Assembly (NCBI RefSeq): GCF_023703795.1
Contig: NZ_CP098518.1
Coordinates: 3,100,001 to 3,164,000 of the forward strand
DNA: 64,000 nt
Source of the DNA: Haloplanus sp. HW8-1
GTDB taxonomy: Archaea; Halobacteriota; Halobacteria; Halobacteriales; Haloferacaceae
Reading direction: 5' to 3'
Part shown: positions 16,469-25,322 of the stretch, piece by piece
How positions within the stretch are numbered: the first letter of the stretch is position 1
Layout: each line of letters starts with the position of its first letter
Notes under the pieces: model-generated
Seen by the model: only the letters and a program-made list of their open reading frames with translations
The model's database searches: none
Told to the model about the DNA's origin: nothing
Made by a program: the position numbers and the translations under genes

Positions 16469-16534
16469 ATGATCCGCTCATCCACTGCCGACGCATCGCT
16501 CCGGACGACCGCCCGTCCCGAGGTGATCGCCTGA
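16469..16534 (+). CDS. Candidate 21-aa leader peptide upstream of the DoxX gene
   Basis: The ATG at 16469 is the first start codon after a strong TATA box and would be leaderless. The ORF encodes 21 residues and ends TGATG, with its TGA sharing a base with the DoxX ATG at 16534. This arrangement would couple DoxX translation to that of the leader. There is no evidence that the peptide itself is functional. Confidence 0.35.
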   Translation: MIRSSTADASLRTTARPEVIA

Positions 16535-16950
16535 TGGCCTTCGACACCGCCGGCGCGGGCGTCGCCTTCCTACTCGCCCGCCTCCTGTTCGGCGCCGTCC
16601 TCGCTTTCACTGGACTGAACCACTTTCAGAACGCGGAGGGCATGATCGGCTACGCACAGTCCAAGGGGATTCCCATGGCGTCGCTCGGCGTCCCGGCCTC
16701 CGGTGGCCTCCTGATCGCCGGCGGGCTTGGCATCGTCCTCGGCGTCTTCCCGACGCTCGCGGCAGGCGCCCTCGCCGTCTTCCTCGCCGTCGCGACGCCG
16801 ACGATGCACGACTTCTGGAACGCGCCCGAGGAACAGTACCAGGACGAGTTCAACAACTTCCTCAAGAACGCCGCCCTCCTCGGTGGCTCGCTCGCTTTCC
16901 TCGTGTTCGCGAGCGAGCCGTGGCCGCTCGCCGTGAACGTCGGACTCTGA
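16534..16950 (+). CDS. DoxX family membrane protein
   Basis: A 138-residue protein with four membrane helices. GLNHFQNAEGMIGYAQSKGIP after helix 1 and GLLIAGGLGIVLG are DoxX-family features. The loop HDFWNAPEEQYQDEFNNFLKN before the last helix is typical of DoxX proteins controlled by HxlR regulators. In Acidianus, DoxX-family relatives belong to quinone-linked oxidases, but the precise role here is unknown. The ATG at 16534 was chosen because the sequence upstream is a separate short frame; an in-frame ATG at 16423 precedes the TATA box and is unlikely. Confidence 0.85.
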   Translation: MAFDTAGAGVAFLLARLLFGAVLAFTGLNHFQNAEGMIGYAQSKGIPMASLGVPASGGLLIAGGLGIVLGVFPTLAAGALAVFLAVATPTMHDFWNAPEEQYQDEFNNFLKNAALLGGSLAFLVFASEPWPLAVNVGL

Positions 16951-17170
16951 TCGCCTCCCGTGGCTGAATCCGCGGGCGTTCGCCTCACGATACCCTAACC
17001 GACGGCCGGTCGTCGCCCGGCCCCGAACGTGATCGGTGCCGACCGACCATTCACCCGAACGTGATCGGGTGAGATCGCTTCTGATCGCCGTAACACGCCG
17101 CTCCGGACGTCTCACCGGCTAAAATGTTATCACAGTAACAATTATTTCCATGAAGAACCATGAAGGATGT

Positions 17171-17674
17171 ATGGCCAACGAGCCTCGGACGGAGACGGCC
17201 GTCGAGGAACCGGCCCTTGGAGAGAGCGAGGAACCACTGTCCCTGCGGAGCATCACGAGCGCCTTCGTCGGTGGCGCCGCCGGCCTCATCGCTATGTCGC
17301 CGCTGATCGCCGGGGTCCCGATTCTGCTCGGCATCTTCCAACTGGAGTCGCTCGCGCGGCTTGCCGAGTTCGTCATCTCACAGGCCGACGCCACCCTTGG
17401 GCTGCTGTTTTTCGGCGGCGGCGGCGTCGTCGTCCTCCCGCTCTTTTTCATCGTCACGGCGACGTTTCTCCCCCCGAAGCAGCCCCGATACCTGCGCGGG
17501 GCCACCATCAGTTCCTTCTTCTGGGTCGGCTTCGTCTACATCTTCTGGCCCGCCGGGGGCGTGTTCATCAACGCGACGTTCGTGGTCGTCACGCTCGTGT
17601 CACACTGGATCTACGGCGCCGTCCTCGGACTCGTGATGCAACGACTCACCGGTATTCCGGAACACGCCGTCTGA
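17171..17674 (+). CDS. Four-helix membrane protein (DUF6789-like)
   Basis: A 167-residue protein with an acidic N-terminus and four hydrophobic segments, including FVGGAAGLIAMSPLIAGVPILLGIF and VGFVYIFWPAGG. It resembles haloarchaeal DUF6789-type proteins found near terminal oxidases, but I name the family with only moderate confidence. ATG 17171 has AATTATT at 17140-17146, the right leaderless distance. An ATG at 17150 in the same frame is the alternative. It is the first of a run of plus-strand membrane genes extending to 19885. Confidence 0.7.
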   Translation: MANEPRTETAVEEPALGESEEPLSLRSITSAFVGGAAGLIAMSPLIAGVPILLGIFQLESLARLAEFVISQADATLGLLFFGGGGVVVLPLFFIVTATFLPPKQPRYLRGATISSFFWVGFVYIFWPAGGVFINATFVVVTLVSHWIYGAVLGLVMQRLTGIPEHAV

Positions 17675-17729
17675 CGTCCGACCCGAACTTTCTTGTCAGA
17701 GTAAAACAAATTCTTGCGAGTGAACACGT

Positions 17730-18140
17730 ATGTCGGCCCGAGAACTCCTGCTCGTCTCCGTCGTGATGGGACTGCTGGCGGTCGGGACCGCCGCGTCGGT
17801 CGGCCGGATCCGGCGTGAGGCGACGTATCGGCCGTCGAGTCGTCGCGTCCCGAGACTCGCCGGGGGTACGGTGGCGGGGTCGTCGACCGTCCGTTCGGAC
17901 ACCGTTGGCCTCGGCCTCGTTGCGCTTCTCGCCGTCTTCCTCGTCGCCACGGCGGTCGTCGACACCGCGCTGGTCGCGGTCGTGGCCCTGGCGACGGCCA
18001 TCCTCGGCTACTTCGCCTGGGGTGTGTACAGCCTCGCGCGCCTCCGTGGGCTCCCCCGGGCACACGCCGTTGGACTGAGTGTGTGGCTGTTCGGCGTCGT
18101 CCTGATCGGCGTCGTCGCGGTGCAACTCCTGGTCGGGTGA
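17730..18140 (+). CDS. Four-helix membrane protein of unknown function
   Basis: A 136-residue protein with helices at about 6-24, 58-76, 78-98 and 112-132, and a basic loop (RIRREATYRPSSRR) between the first two. It has no Cys or His ligands. It sits 12 bases before the large membrane gene at 18153, so the two are probably cotranscribed. An AT-rich GTAAAAC at 17701-17707 may be its TATA element. Confidence 0.65.
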   Translation: MSARELLLVSVVMGLLAVGTAASVGRIRREATYRPSSRRVPRLAGGTVAGSSTVRSDTVGLGLVALLAVFLVATAVVDTALVAVVALATAILGYFAWGVYSLARLRGLPRAHAVGLSVWLFGVVLIGVVAVQLLVG

Positions 18141-18152
18141 CCCGTCGGGCCC

Positions 18153-19544
18153 ATGTCGACTGCGATCCCCGACCCGGTCGGGCCCCCACTCCACGTCGGT
18201 GGCCTGAGCGACGCCGTCACTGCGGCGCCCGTCCCCCCGTGGCTCACCGTTCTCACCGGCGGCGTCCTCGTCGGCGCCTCCTTTCTCGTCACCAGCCTCC
18301 TGACCGACCACGCGGCCATCCGTGCCGTCAACGCCTGGTACGCCCGCCTCCCCACACCCGTTTCGCTCCACCGCGGCGTCGCCGCCGCGCTCTCGGCGGC
18401 CGGCGTCGTCACCTTCGCCGCCGTCCTCGTGTCCGGCGCCGCCGGATCCGCGACTCCCACCGCGAACTTCGCGGTCCTCGTCGTCTGGGTCGGCTGGTGG
18501 GCCGGCTACGCGATGTCGACCTATCTCGTCGGGAACACCTGGCCGGCGGTGAACCCCTGGCGAACGCTCGCTCGCTCGCTTCCCACGACCGGGCGGCGGG
18601 TCCTCCCGAGGCGGTACGGGGCGTGGCCGAGCGTGGGCTTCCTGCTCGCGTTGGTGTGGATCGAGGTCGTCAGTCCGCTCGCGACCGTCCCGCGGGCGCT
18701 CGTCGCCCTGATCCTCGGCTACACCGCGATCACACTCGCAGGCGCGCGAAGATACGGCGTCGTCACGTGGTTTCGCCGGGTCGATCCGGTGTCGCGGGTG
18801 TTCCGCCTCTACGGACGGGTCGCGCCGGTCCAGTTCGACCGCCGGATCGAGGATCCCCCCGTGGTCGCCGGCGTCGACCTCCGGGTGCGGCTCCCGGGCG
18901 CCGCGCTCACCGACCCGACCACCGACGACCCCGGCGCGACCGCCTTCGTCGTCGCCCTCCTCTGGGCCACGACGTTCGACGGCCTCGTGACGACGCCCGC
19001 GTGGAACGCGTTCGCGCGCCGCCTCCTCGCACCGCTCGCCCCGCTTCAACTCGCCGGCCGGCCTCTGGTGTGGCTGTTCTACCTGCTCGCCTTGCTCGTC
19101 GGCTTCGCCGGCTTCCTCGGCGCCTACCGGCTCGCGGTCGCCCGGTCCCGGTCGGTCGCCGGGAGCCTGCTGGCGCCCGTCGCCATCGGCCGCCGGTTCG
19201 CGCCCGCACTCCTCCCCATCGCCGCCGGCTATCATCTCGCTCACTTCCTCGGCTACTTCCTCACGCTGTCGCCCGCCCTCGCCGCCGCCCTCGCCGACCC
19301 GTTCGGCGGGGGAACGGTCCAGGTCGCCGTGTTGCCCGCGTGGTTCGGCACGCTCCAGGTCGGGGTCGTCGTCGCCGGCCACCTGCTCGCCGTCTGGGTG
19401 GCACACGCCCTCGCGATGGACCTGTTCCCGGGCGTCCTCCGGCCGATACGGAGCCAGTATCCGCTCGTCGGCGTGATGATCGGCTACACGATGACCAGCG
19501 CGTGGATCGTCGGCCAGCCGACCGTCACCCCCGCCTTTTTGTGA
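18153..19544 (+). CDS. Polytopic membrane protein near the cox genes
   Basis: A 463-residue protein with ten or more membrane helices. Motifs include GNTWPAVNPWRTLARSL, YGAWPSVGFLLALVWIE, paired His in the late helices (GYHLAHFLGYFLT, AGHLLAVWVAHALAMDLFP) and a C-terminal YTMTSAWIVGQP. It resembles actinobacterial membrane proteins that databases misleadingly call fenitrothion hydrolase; no hydrolase motif is visible. The conserved His pairs inside helices could hold heme or metal. It overlaps the next gene by four bases (GTGA). An oxidase-related role is inferred only from position. Confidence 0.72.
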   Translation: MSTAIPDPVGPPLHVGGLSDAVTAAPVPPWLTVLTGGVLVGASFLVTSLLTDHAAIRAVNAWYARLPTPVSLHRGVAAALSAAGVVTFAAVLVSGAAGSATPTANFAVLVVWVGWWAGYAMSTYLVGNTWPAVNPWRTLARSLPTTGRRVLPRRYGAWPSVGFLLALVWIEVVSPLATVPRALVALILGYTAITLAGARRYGVVTWFRRVDPVSRVFRLYGRVAPVQFDRRIEDPPVVAGVDLRVRLPGAALTDPTTDDPGATAFVVALLWATTFDGLVTTPAWNAFARRLLAPLAPLQLAGRPLVWLFYLLALLVGFAGFLGAYRLAVARSRSVAGSLLAPVAIGRRFAPALLPIAAGYHLAHFLGYFLTLSPALAAALADPFGGGTVQVAVLPAWFGTLQVGVVVAGHLLAVWVAHALAMDLFPGVLRPIRSQYPLVGVMIGYTMTSAWIVGQPTVTPAFL

Positions 19545-19885
19545 CGCCCGTGCCTACCTCCTTCGTGTTCCCCGACGCCGACCGCGGCGACGCGCGTGGG
19601 ACCGTCACGACCCCCGAGACGGCGGTCCGCGCCGACGAGACCGTGGCCGCCGTCTGTCCCTACTGCCGTCGCCCCTTCGCCGAGCGCGAGGCTCACGACC
19701 TGCACGTCGGCGAGCGCCACGCCGAGGCCTGTTCGGCGGTCGAGCGCGACGCGTACGCGGCCGCCCGCGAGGCCGAACGCGACGCGCTGTTTTACTTCCA
19801 CCTGCGGGTCGTCGCGGCGATCGGCGTCCTCTATACGATCACCGTCCTCCTCTATATGATCGCCCTCGGCGGCGGCTTCCTGTAG
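19541..19885 (+). CDS. Membrane-anchored C2H2-type zinc-finger protein
   Basis: A 114-residue protein. The middle carries CPYCRRPFAEREAHDLHVGERH (about residues 38-59), a C-X2-C-X(n)-H-X4-H zinc-finger pattern. It is followed by a charged helix (CSAVERDAYAAAREAERDAL) and a C-terminal membrane helix (about 88-112). The GTG start at 19541 overlaps the preceding stop, so it is coupled. Similar proteins (DUF7410 in my recollection) occur with haloarchaeal oxidase genes. Confidence 0.65.
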   Translation: MTPVPTSFVFPDADRGDARGTVTTPETAVRADETVAAVCPYCRRPFAEREAHDLHVGERHAEACSAVERDAYAAAREAERDALFYFHLRVVAAIGVLYTITVLLYMIALGGGFL

Positions 19886-19893
19886 CGCGGCGA

Positions 19894-20088
19894 TCAGCCG
19901 TCCGCCCGCGTCGGCGGTGGCGACCGCGCGATTGCGGCCGTCAGTCCCCCCACGGCGAGGAGCGCGAGACCGCCGCCCACGGGAACCAGATAGCCGACGC
20001 CGTGGAAGAACTCGCCGGCGAGTAGCGCGGCGACGCCGACGATCAGCAGGCAGAGCACCCCGCCGTAGGCAACTCCCGAACGGTCCAT
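19894..20088 (-). CDS. Small two-helix membrane protein
   Basis: A 64-residue protein with two hydrophobic helices (about 7-26 and 31-53) and a short proline-rich tail. A TATA-like CTTTATTC on the minus strand (20113-20120) is 25-32 bases upstream, next to the end of the 86-base palindrome at 20121. The function is unknown. Confidence 0.6.
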   Translation of the reverse strand: MDRSGVAYGGVLCLLIVGVAALLAGEFFHGVGYLVPVGGGLALLAVGGLTAAIARSPPPTRADG

Positions 20089-20112
20089 GGTAGCACGGTA
20101 CGTGGTCCGGCC

Positions 20113-20120
20113 GAATAAAG
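20113..20120 (-). promoter_or_regulatory. TATA-like promoter abutting a palindromic element
   Basis: CTTTATTC on the minus strand lies 25-32 bases before ATG 20088 and directly borders the palindrome ending at 20121. The element's AT-rich end (ACTATAG) sits just upstream of the box, where the BRE would be. Confidence 0.45.
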
Positions 20121-20206
20121 CTATAGTAGCGATTGAAACTGCTTGCTCAGCCGATCGTACACCGTACTGCGATCAGCTGTGCAATGACGTTCAATCGCTA
20201 CTATAG
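20121..20206. repeat. 86-base palindromic element, copy A1
   Basis: The outer arms are CTATAGTAGCGATTGAA and its exact inverse complement. An inner stem AGCCGATCG / CGATCAGCT (one mismatch) surrounds a 12-base loop. It differs from the copy at 55124 at about 8 of 86 positions. Its end supplies the last codons TAT AGT AGC GAT TGA (YSSD, stop) of the minus-strand gene ending at 20191. Confidence 0.85.
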
Positions 20207-20421
20207 CCGGCGTCGGGGGACGTCTCCGTCGCGCCACGGTGGGTCGCGCCGAAGACGAAACCGGCCACGAGGAGCGCCGCCGTCCCGCCCGCCCCGACGA
20301 CGAGCGGATCGGCGAGCCCGGTCCCGGCGGTCCGTGCGGTCGCCAGGGCGATGCCGCCGCCCATCGGTAGCCCGAACAGCAGCGCCCACACGGCCCGTGC
20401 CCGCACGGTCGTCATCGGCAT
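20191..20421 (-). CDS. Small two-helix membrane protein ending in YSSD
   Basis: A 76-residue protein with hydrophobic segments at about 10-27 and 41-58. The last four residues and the stop codon (YSSD, TGA) come from the palindromic element at 20121-20206. The start is uncertain: ATG 20421, ATG 20415 two codons later, or ATG 20478 with an Arg-rich extension. It follows the cox subunit IV gene on the same strand and may be the last gene of the cox operon. Confidence 0.55.
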   Translation of the reverse strand: MPMTTVRARAVWALLFGLPMGGGIALATARTAGTGLADPLVVGAGGTAALLVAGFVFGATHRGATETSPDAGYSSD

Positions 20422-20529
20422 CGCCCCGTGCGTCGCGACGGCGGCCGACCGCCACGGGCGTCGCGCGCGACGCGGCACACGGTCCCGACGCGGGCAGGAA
20501 CGGCGGCAGTGGACGGTGTGAACACGGAT

Positions 20530-20790
20530 TCAGGTGATCGAGTACGTCGAGGCGACGGTCAACGCCAGCGCCGCGAGCAGCCCCAGTCCGACGAGATACG
20601 TGAGCGACCGCGGCTCCCACCGGAGATGCTGGTAGTAGCCCGCGACGACGGCGGCCTTGACGAACGACAGCGCCATGATGAGCGCGAATGCCCGCCCGTA
20701 CGGGAGCCCGGCCCCTTCGACGAGCACCTGTACCGTCGCCGAGACGAACAGGACGACGTATATCGCGGTATAGAGTTTGAGCCTGGTCAT
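20530..20790 (-). CDS. Cytochrome c oxidase subunit IV (prokaryotic type)
   Basis: An 86-residue protein with three membrane helices and the COX4_pro pattern: a start helix ([19 protein letters not shown]), [25 protein letters not shown] in the centre, and a third helix. It overlaps the end of the coxA-coxC fusion gene by four bases (ATGA). It stabilises the oxidase complex and has no redox centre. Confidence 0.85.
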   Translation of the reverse strand: MTRLKLYTAIYVVLFVSATVQVLVEGAGLPYGRAFALIMALSFVKAAVVAGYYQHLRWEPRSLTYLVGLGLLAALALTVASTYSIT

Positions 20791-23294
20791 AGGATGTAAA
20801 ACAGGGGGAACAGGAACAGCCACACGATGTCCACGAAATGCCAGTACAACCCGAAGTGCTCGATCGGTCCCGCGTCGTCGAGATACGCGCCCCGCCACGC
20901 TCGCGGGAGCAGGTAGGCGACGATCACCAGCCCGGTGATGACGTGGGCGGCGTGCAACCCGGTGGTCAGGAAGAACGTCGACGCTCGGATGTTCGACGAG
21001 AGCCCGACGCCCTCTCCGAAGAGGTGGGCCCACTCGATGGCCTTGTTGCCGAGGAAGCCGATCCCGAGGACGAGCGTCGTCACCAGGCTGGCGACGACTC
21101 CGAGACGGTTCCGTCGCTCGGCGGCCTCCAGGGCGAGCACGACCGCGAAACTGCTCGTCAGGAGGAGGTAGGTGTTGATCAGCCCGGGTCCGATGTTCTC
21201 CGGAATCGGCTCCCATCCCGTCCACCCGACCGAAAACCGGAGGAAGACGTACGCGCCGATGAACGCGCCGAACAGCACCACGTCCGACGCGAGGAAGATC
21301 CAGACACCGGTCTTGAGGTTGTCGACCCCCTCGAACGGCCAGCTCTCGCCGAACGGACCGCTCGGTCCGTGGAACCGTTCGTATCCCATTCCGACCAGCG
21401 TCGCGAGCGTGGCGACGAGGCCCAGTCCCAGCGTGACGGCGTAGACCGGCCCCATCGTCCCCGTCGGGAACGCCCCGTTTTCGAGCCCCGAGAGGCCGAA
21501 GAAGACGAGGAAGGCGGCGACGCCGACGCCGAACGGCCAGACGCTCGCGTGGTCCTCGCCGTGGCCGCTCGCGGCGGCACCGCCGTCGGTCACCTCCCCC
21601 GCCTCGCCGCCCGCGGTGGCCGTGGCGGACCGATCCAGGAATCGGAGGGTGCCGTCGCCGTAGCTCGGGAGCCCGGGGAAGTTCTCCAGCGGCGGCGGCG
21701 ACGCGACCGCCCACTCCGCGGTCGACGCGTACGTCCAGGGGTTGTCCCCGGCGGGCTCACCGGCGTAGGCGGAGACGACCATGTTGTAGAACATGAGGAG
21801 GAACGAGGCGCCGAAGACGACCGCCCCGACGGTCGCGAGCTGGTGCCACGGCGTCATCCCGGCCTCGTACTCGAAGACCCGTCGGGGCGTCTCCCAGGCG
21901 ACGAACATCGGGAAATAGAGGAGGTTGAACCCGACGAAATACGTCGCGAAGTGGAGTTTGCCGAGGAACTCGTCGTACATCCGCCCCGTGATCTTCGGAT
22001 ACCAGTAGTAGAGGCCGCCGACGAGCGCGGTCACGCCGCCGACCATCACGTAGTGGAAGTGTGCGACCACCCAGTAGGTGCCCCGGAACTCGTAGTCGAG
22101 GACGACCGCACCCAGAAACACGCCGGTGATCCCGCCGACGATGAACAGGAGGAGGCCACCGAACGAAAAGAGGAAGGGCGTCTTGAACCGGATGCGCCCC
22201 TTGACCATCGTGTAGATGAGCGCGAACACCATGAGGTCGAAGGGCAGCGAAATCCCGATGGTGGTCGCCATGAAGAGCGTCTTGATACTGAGGTTGATGC
22301 TGGTGAGGAACATGTGATGCATCCAGACGATGAAACTCTGGAGGGCGACCAGCACCATCGAGGCGATGAACCACTTGCGGCCGACGAGTCGCCGTCCGGT
22401 GAACGTCTGGAACGTCTCGGCCATGACGCCCACCGCCGGGAAGAAGACGATGTAGACCTCCGGGTGGCCGAAAAACCAGAACAGGTGCGTCCACAGGAGC
22501 GAGCCGTTCGCGGCCTCAGTCGCGAAGTACGTCGTCCCGAGCAGCCGGTCGGCCGAGAGGATCAGGAGCGCGGCGAGCAGCGCCGCGAAGGCAAACAGCA
22601 TCATCCAGACCGTCAGCAGGATGGTCCAGGTAAACAGCGGGAGGCGACGGAGCGTCAGGCCCTCCGCGCGCATGCGGTGGATCGTCGTCAGGAAGTTCAC
22701 CGAGCCGACGGTCACGGAGACGACGAAAAGCATCAACGCGAGGATGGCGGAACTGCCGCCGACGCTCGGGGTGTAGGCCGGCAGATTCAGCGGCGCGTAC
22801 ATCGTCCACCCGCCCGCGAACGATCCGCCCTGGAAGAACGAGACGCCGAGGAGGAGCCCCGAGGCCAGGTAGAGCCAGTAACTCAGCGCGTTCAGCCGCG
22901 GGAAGGCGAGGTCCTTCGCGCCGATCTGCAGGGGCACGACGTAGTTCGCGAAGCCGAAAGCAAAGGGCGAGAGAAACCAGAACACCATCACCAGCCCGTG
23001 GACGGAGACGGCCTGATTGTACGCGAGCGCGGAGAGCGGACCCGTTCCGGGTGCTCGCGGCACCCACAGTTGCGCCCGCATCAGGAGGGCGAGGACGCCC
23101 CCCATGGCGAGAAAGAGCAGCGACGTGACGAGATAGAGGATGCCGACGTCCTTGTGATTCGTCGTGACGAACCAGCGCTTGATCGACGCCTTCGGGGGGA
23201 ACGCGTGGTCTACCGGGTCACTCGCCCCCTCGCGGGCGATTCCTCCGTCCGATCGCGCGGTCGAGCCGTCGGTCGCTGAGTCGGATGCTGACAT
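20787..23294 (-). CDS. Fused cytochrome c oxidase subunits I and III
   Basis: An 835-residue fusion. Residues about 35-560 are a type A heme-copper subunit [12 protein letters not shown] marks the start, [10 protein letters not shown] a heme region, GHPEVY (about 276-281) CuB and the Tyr, WMHHMF the CuB His pair (about 324-325) and HFHYVMVGG (411, 413) the heme ligands. A Gly/Ala/Glu-rich linker follows. Residues about 615-835 are subunit III ([49 protein letters not shown]). I/III fusions are known in several archaea and bacteria. It lies 4 bases after coxB and overlaps subunit IV, so these genes form one operon. Confidence 0.96.
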   Translation of the reverse strand: MSASDSATDGSTARSDGGIAREGASDPVDHAFPPKASIKRWFVTTNHKDVGILYLVTSLLFLAMGGVLALLMRAQLWVPRAPGTGPLSALAYNQAVSVHGLVMVFWFLSPFAFGFANYVVPLQIGAKDLAFPRLNALSYWLYLASGLLLGVSFFQGGSFAGGWTMYAPLNLPAYTPSVGGSSAILALMLFVVSVTVGSVNFLTTIHRMRAEGLTLRRLPLFTWTILLTVWMMLFAFAALLAALLILSADRLLGTTYFATEAANGSLLWTHLFWFFGHPEVYIVFFPAVGVMAETFQTFTGRRLVGRKWFIASMVLVALQSFIVWMHHMFLTSINLSIKTLFMATTIGISLPFDLMVFALIYTMVKGRIRFKTPFLFSFGGLLLFIVGGITGVFLGAVVLDYEFRGTYWVVAHFHYVMVGGVTALVGGLYYWYPKITGRMYDEFLGKLHFATYFVGFNLLYFPMFVAWETPRRVFEYEAGMTPWHQLATVGAVVFGASFLLMFYNMVVSAYAGEPAGDNPWTYASTAEWAVASPPPLENFPGLPSYGDGTLRFLDRSATATAGGEAGEVTDGGAAASGHGEDHASVWPFGVGVAAFLVFFGLSGLENGAFPTGTMGPVYAVTLGLGLVATLATLVGMGYERFHGPSGPFGESWPFEGVDNLKTGVWIFLASDVVLFGAFIGAYVFLRFSVGWTGWEPIPENIGPGLINTYLLLTSSFAVVLALEAAERRNRLGVVASLVTTLVLGIGFLGNKAIEWAHLFGEGVGLSSNIRASTFFLTTGLHAAHVITGLVIVAYLLPRAWRGAYLDDAGPIEHFGLYWHFVDIVWLFLFPLFYIL

Positions 23295-23298
23295 GAGG

Positions 23299-24060
23299 TT
23301 ACCCTCCGATACGGACGCGATCGGTCGCGTTCACGCCCGCCGTCGCGCTCGCGTTCCCTCCCTCCGCGCTCCCGTTCGCGTACCACGCCCGGTAGGCCGC
23401 CGGCTCCATCACCCGCACCTCGGCGTCCATATAGGAGTGGGCGGCCCCACAGAGTTCGTAGCAGTGCGCCCGGTACGTCCCCGTCTCCTCGGCCACGAAC
23501 CACGTCTCGCTTCGCTGGCCGGGGATGGCGTCGGCCTTCGCCCGCAACTCCGGCACGCCGAAGTTGTGGAACACGTCCGCCGAGGTCACCCGCAACCGGA
23601 CGCGTCGATCCTCCGGTACGCGGAGGGTTCCCGCCACCGAACGGCCGTCGGGATAGACGAACTCCCAGTAGAACTGGTGGCCGACGACCTCGATCTCCAG
23701 TGCCTCCTCGGTCTCCGTCGGCGCTGGGTCTTCGACGTACAGGAGCGTGAAGTAGGTCCACGTGATCAGCGAGACGACGACGACGGCGCTGAGAGCCAGC
23801 GAGACGAACAGTTTTCGGCCGCCGCCGCCACCCGTCGGGAGTTCGCCGACCCGCGGCCGCTCGCGGTCGTCGACCGTGTAGTCCGCTGCCGCCCGATACC
23901 GGTACGCCTTCTGCAGCATGTACGCGACGACGACGACGCCGATGGCCGTCCCCAACACGAGAAAGACGACGTAGATCTCCTGAAAGATCTCCGATCGTGC
24001 GCCTCTCGGGATCAGCGACGACTGTAAGAGCCCCTGTGGGAGACGATCGGCGGGGAACAT
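23299..24060 (-). CDS. coxB: Cytochrome c oxidase subunit II (CuA)
   Basis: A 253-residue protein with two membrane helices (about 26-48 and 84-106) and an extracellular cupredoxin domain. [15 protein letters not shown] is the aromatic electron-entry patch. The CuA ligands are the His in DVFHNFG and [12 protein letters not shown] (Cys, Glu, Cys, His, Met). The two-helix form fits a type A oxidase, unlike the single-helix subunit of the ba3 locus. Its promoter region is shared with the divergent DoxX-like gene. Confidence 0.95.
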   Translation of the reverse strand: MFPADRLPQGLLQSSLIPRGARSEIFQEIYVVFLVLGTAIGVVVVAYMLQKAYRYRAAADYTVDDRERPRVGELPTGGGGGRKLFVSLALSAVVVVSLITWTYFTLLYVEDPAPTETEEALEIEVVGHQFYWEFVYPDGRSVAGTLRVPEDRRVRLRVTSADVFHNFGVPELRAKADAIPGQRSETWFVAEETGTYRAHCYELCGAAHSYMDAEVRVMEPAAYRAWYANGSAEGGNASATAGVNATDRVRIGG

Positions 24061-24079
24061 GGCCCGTAATGTTAGACTA

Positions 24080-24088
24080 TATTAATTA
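24080..24088 (-). promoter_or_regulatory. TATA-like promoter of the cox operon
   Basis: The minus-strand TTAATATAG region lies 20-28 bases before the coxB ATG in an AT-rich 35-base tract. Confidence 0.5.
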
Positions 24089-24142
24089 TTGTTATGTAAA
24101 CATTTCGCCCGGATCGCCGCCGACACCGGACCGCGGCCGAGA

Positions 24143-24150
24143 CTTTATTA
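24143..24150 (+). promoter_or_regulatory. TATA-like promoter of the 24175 gene
   Basis: CTTTATTA lies 25-32 bases upstream of ATG 24175, consistent with a leaderless mRNA. Confidence 0.55.
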
Positions 24151-24174
24151 TCGCCGATTGCGTCAGACGAAATA

Positions 24175-25278
24175 ATGAGGCACGCCCGGTCACGCCGCGT
24201 CGCGGCGGCGGCGCTCGTCGCGGCGGCCGTCGCCACTCGTCCGGCCACGGCCCACGTCGACTACGTGACCGACGGGGGCGGCGACGGCCCGACCGCCGTC
24301 GAGTTCCTGACGGCCGTCTTCTCGGCCCCGCTCAACCTCGTTCTCCTCGGCGCCGGGGGCGCGGGAGTGGCCGTCGCGACGGCGGGGTGGCTCCGGTACG
24401 GTGACCACCTGGCGGACGTGACCGTGCTGCGGCGGACGCTCCGCTCGTACCAGCCGTATCTCGGCTGGCTGTTACGCCTCGCCACCGGCCTCCCGCTCAT
24501 GGGCGCCGGGTTCGGGGGATATCTCTTCTCGCCTGCGGTGCCAGCCGAGGCGCGTCTCCTCCAGATTACGCTGGCGTTTCTCCTCCTCTTTGGCCTCGCG
24601 ACCCGGCTGGCGGCGGCCGCGGGACTCGTGGCGTACGCCGTGGGGCTGGCGACGCACTTCCCGACGCTTCTCCTGAGTTCGGAGTACGTCGCGGGCTTTC
24701 TCGGCATTCTCGTCGTCGGTCCCGGACAGCCGAGCGCCGACCTCCTCTTCCGACGACTGGTGCTCACCGACGGCACGCTCGCCAGTCGGTTCCGCGACCT
24801 GACGACGCCGGGGGACATCCTCGCCGCACTCGGCGTCCAGAAAGCCGTTGCGCCCCTCCTCATCCGTCTCTTTCTCGGGTTCAACTTCGCCTACCTCGGC
24901 GTGACGGAGAAGTGGCTGAACCCCGGCCGGGCGCTCGAAGTCGTCGAGAAGTATCAGCTCACGCGTGTCCTGCCCGTCGCTCCCGAGATGTGGGTGTTCG
25001 GTGCCGGCCTCGGCGAACTCGTCGTCGGGCTCTGTATCCTCACCGGCACCTTCACGCGGAGCGCGGCCGGCGCGGGCTTTCTCATCCTCACGACCACGCT
25101 CTTTGGCCTCCCCGACGACCCGGTGCTCGCTCACGTCACCCTCTTCGGGCTCTCCTCGGCACTCCTGATCACGGGCAGTGGCCCGGTCGCGCTCGACCGG
25201 TCGGTGATCCCCCGCCTCCGGGCACGCTTCGGCACCACCCCGCTGACCGACGACGGGCCGGCCGCCCCGTCCGACTGA
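24175..25278 (+). CDS. Large DoxX/DoxD-like membrane protein
   Basis: A 367-residue protein with an N-terminal hydrophobic segment (possible signal, residues 1-26), then about eight membrane helices. The LRLFLGFNFAYLGVTEKWLNPGRALEVVEKY block and GAGLGELVVGLCILTGTFTR match DoxX/DoxD-type quinone-interacting membrane proteins, and the first half looks like a second copy of the fold. It is divergent from the cox operon. DoxD relatives are oxidase or thiosulfate:quinone oxidoreductase subunits. A respiratory link is plausible, but the substrate is unknown. Confidence 0.78.
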   Translation: MRHARSRRVAAAALVAAAVATRPATAHVDYVTDGGGDGPTAVEFLTAVFSAPLNLVLLGAGGAGVAVATAGWLRYGDHLADVTVLRRTLRSYQPYLGWLLRLATGLPLMGAGFGGYLFSPAVPAEARLLQITLAFLLLFGLATRLAAAAGLVAYAVGLATHFPTLLLSSEYVAGFLGILVVGPGQPSADLLFRRLVLTDGTLASRFRDLTTPGDILAALGVQKAVAPLLIRLFLGFNFAYLGVTEKWLNPGRALEVVEKYQLTRVLPVAPEMWVFGAGLGELVVGLCILTGTFTRSAAGAGFLILTTTLFGLPDDPVLAHVTLFGLSSALLITGSGPVALDRSVIPRLRARFGTTPLTDDGPAAPSD

Positions 25279-25322
25279 CTCGCAGCCGGCAGCCGATTAT
25301 CAGATATTGTACTGTGAGGGGT

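Noticed and set aside
16414-16533. An N-terminal extension of the DoxX protein
   Set aside because: The extension would begin before the TATA box at 16435-16443, so it could not be on the leaderless transcript.
18083-19540. A long plus-strand frame ahead of the zinc-finger gene
   Set aside because: It overlaps the 463-residue membrane gene in another frame; only the part from GTG 19541 is protein-like.
20838-23279. An 813-codon plus-strand open frame
   Set aside because: It is antisense to the coxA-coxC fusion, whose heme and copper ligands are all present; the antisense product is low-complexity Glu/Arg/Asp.
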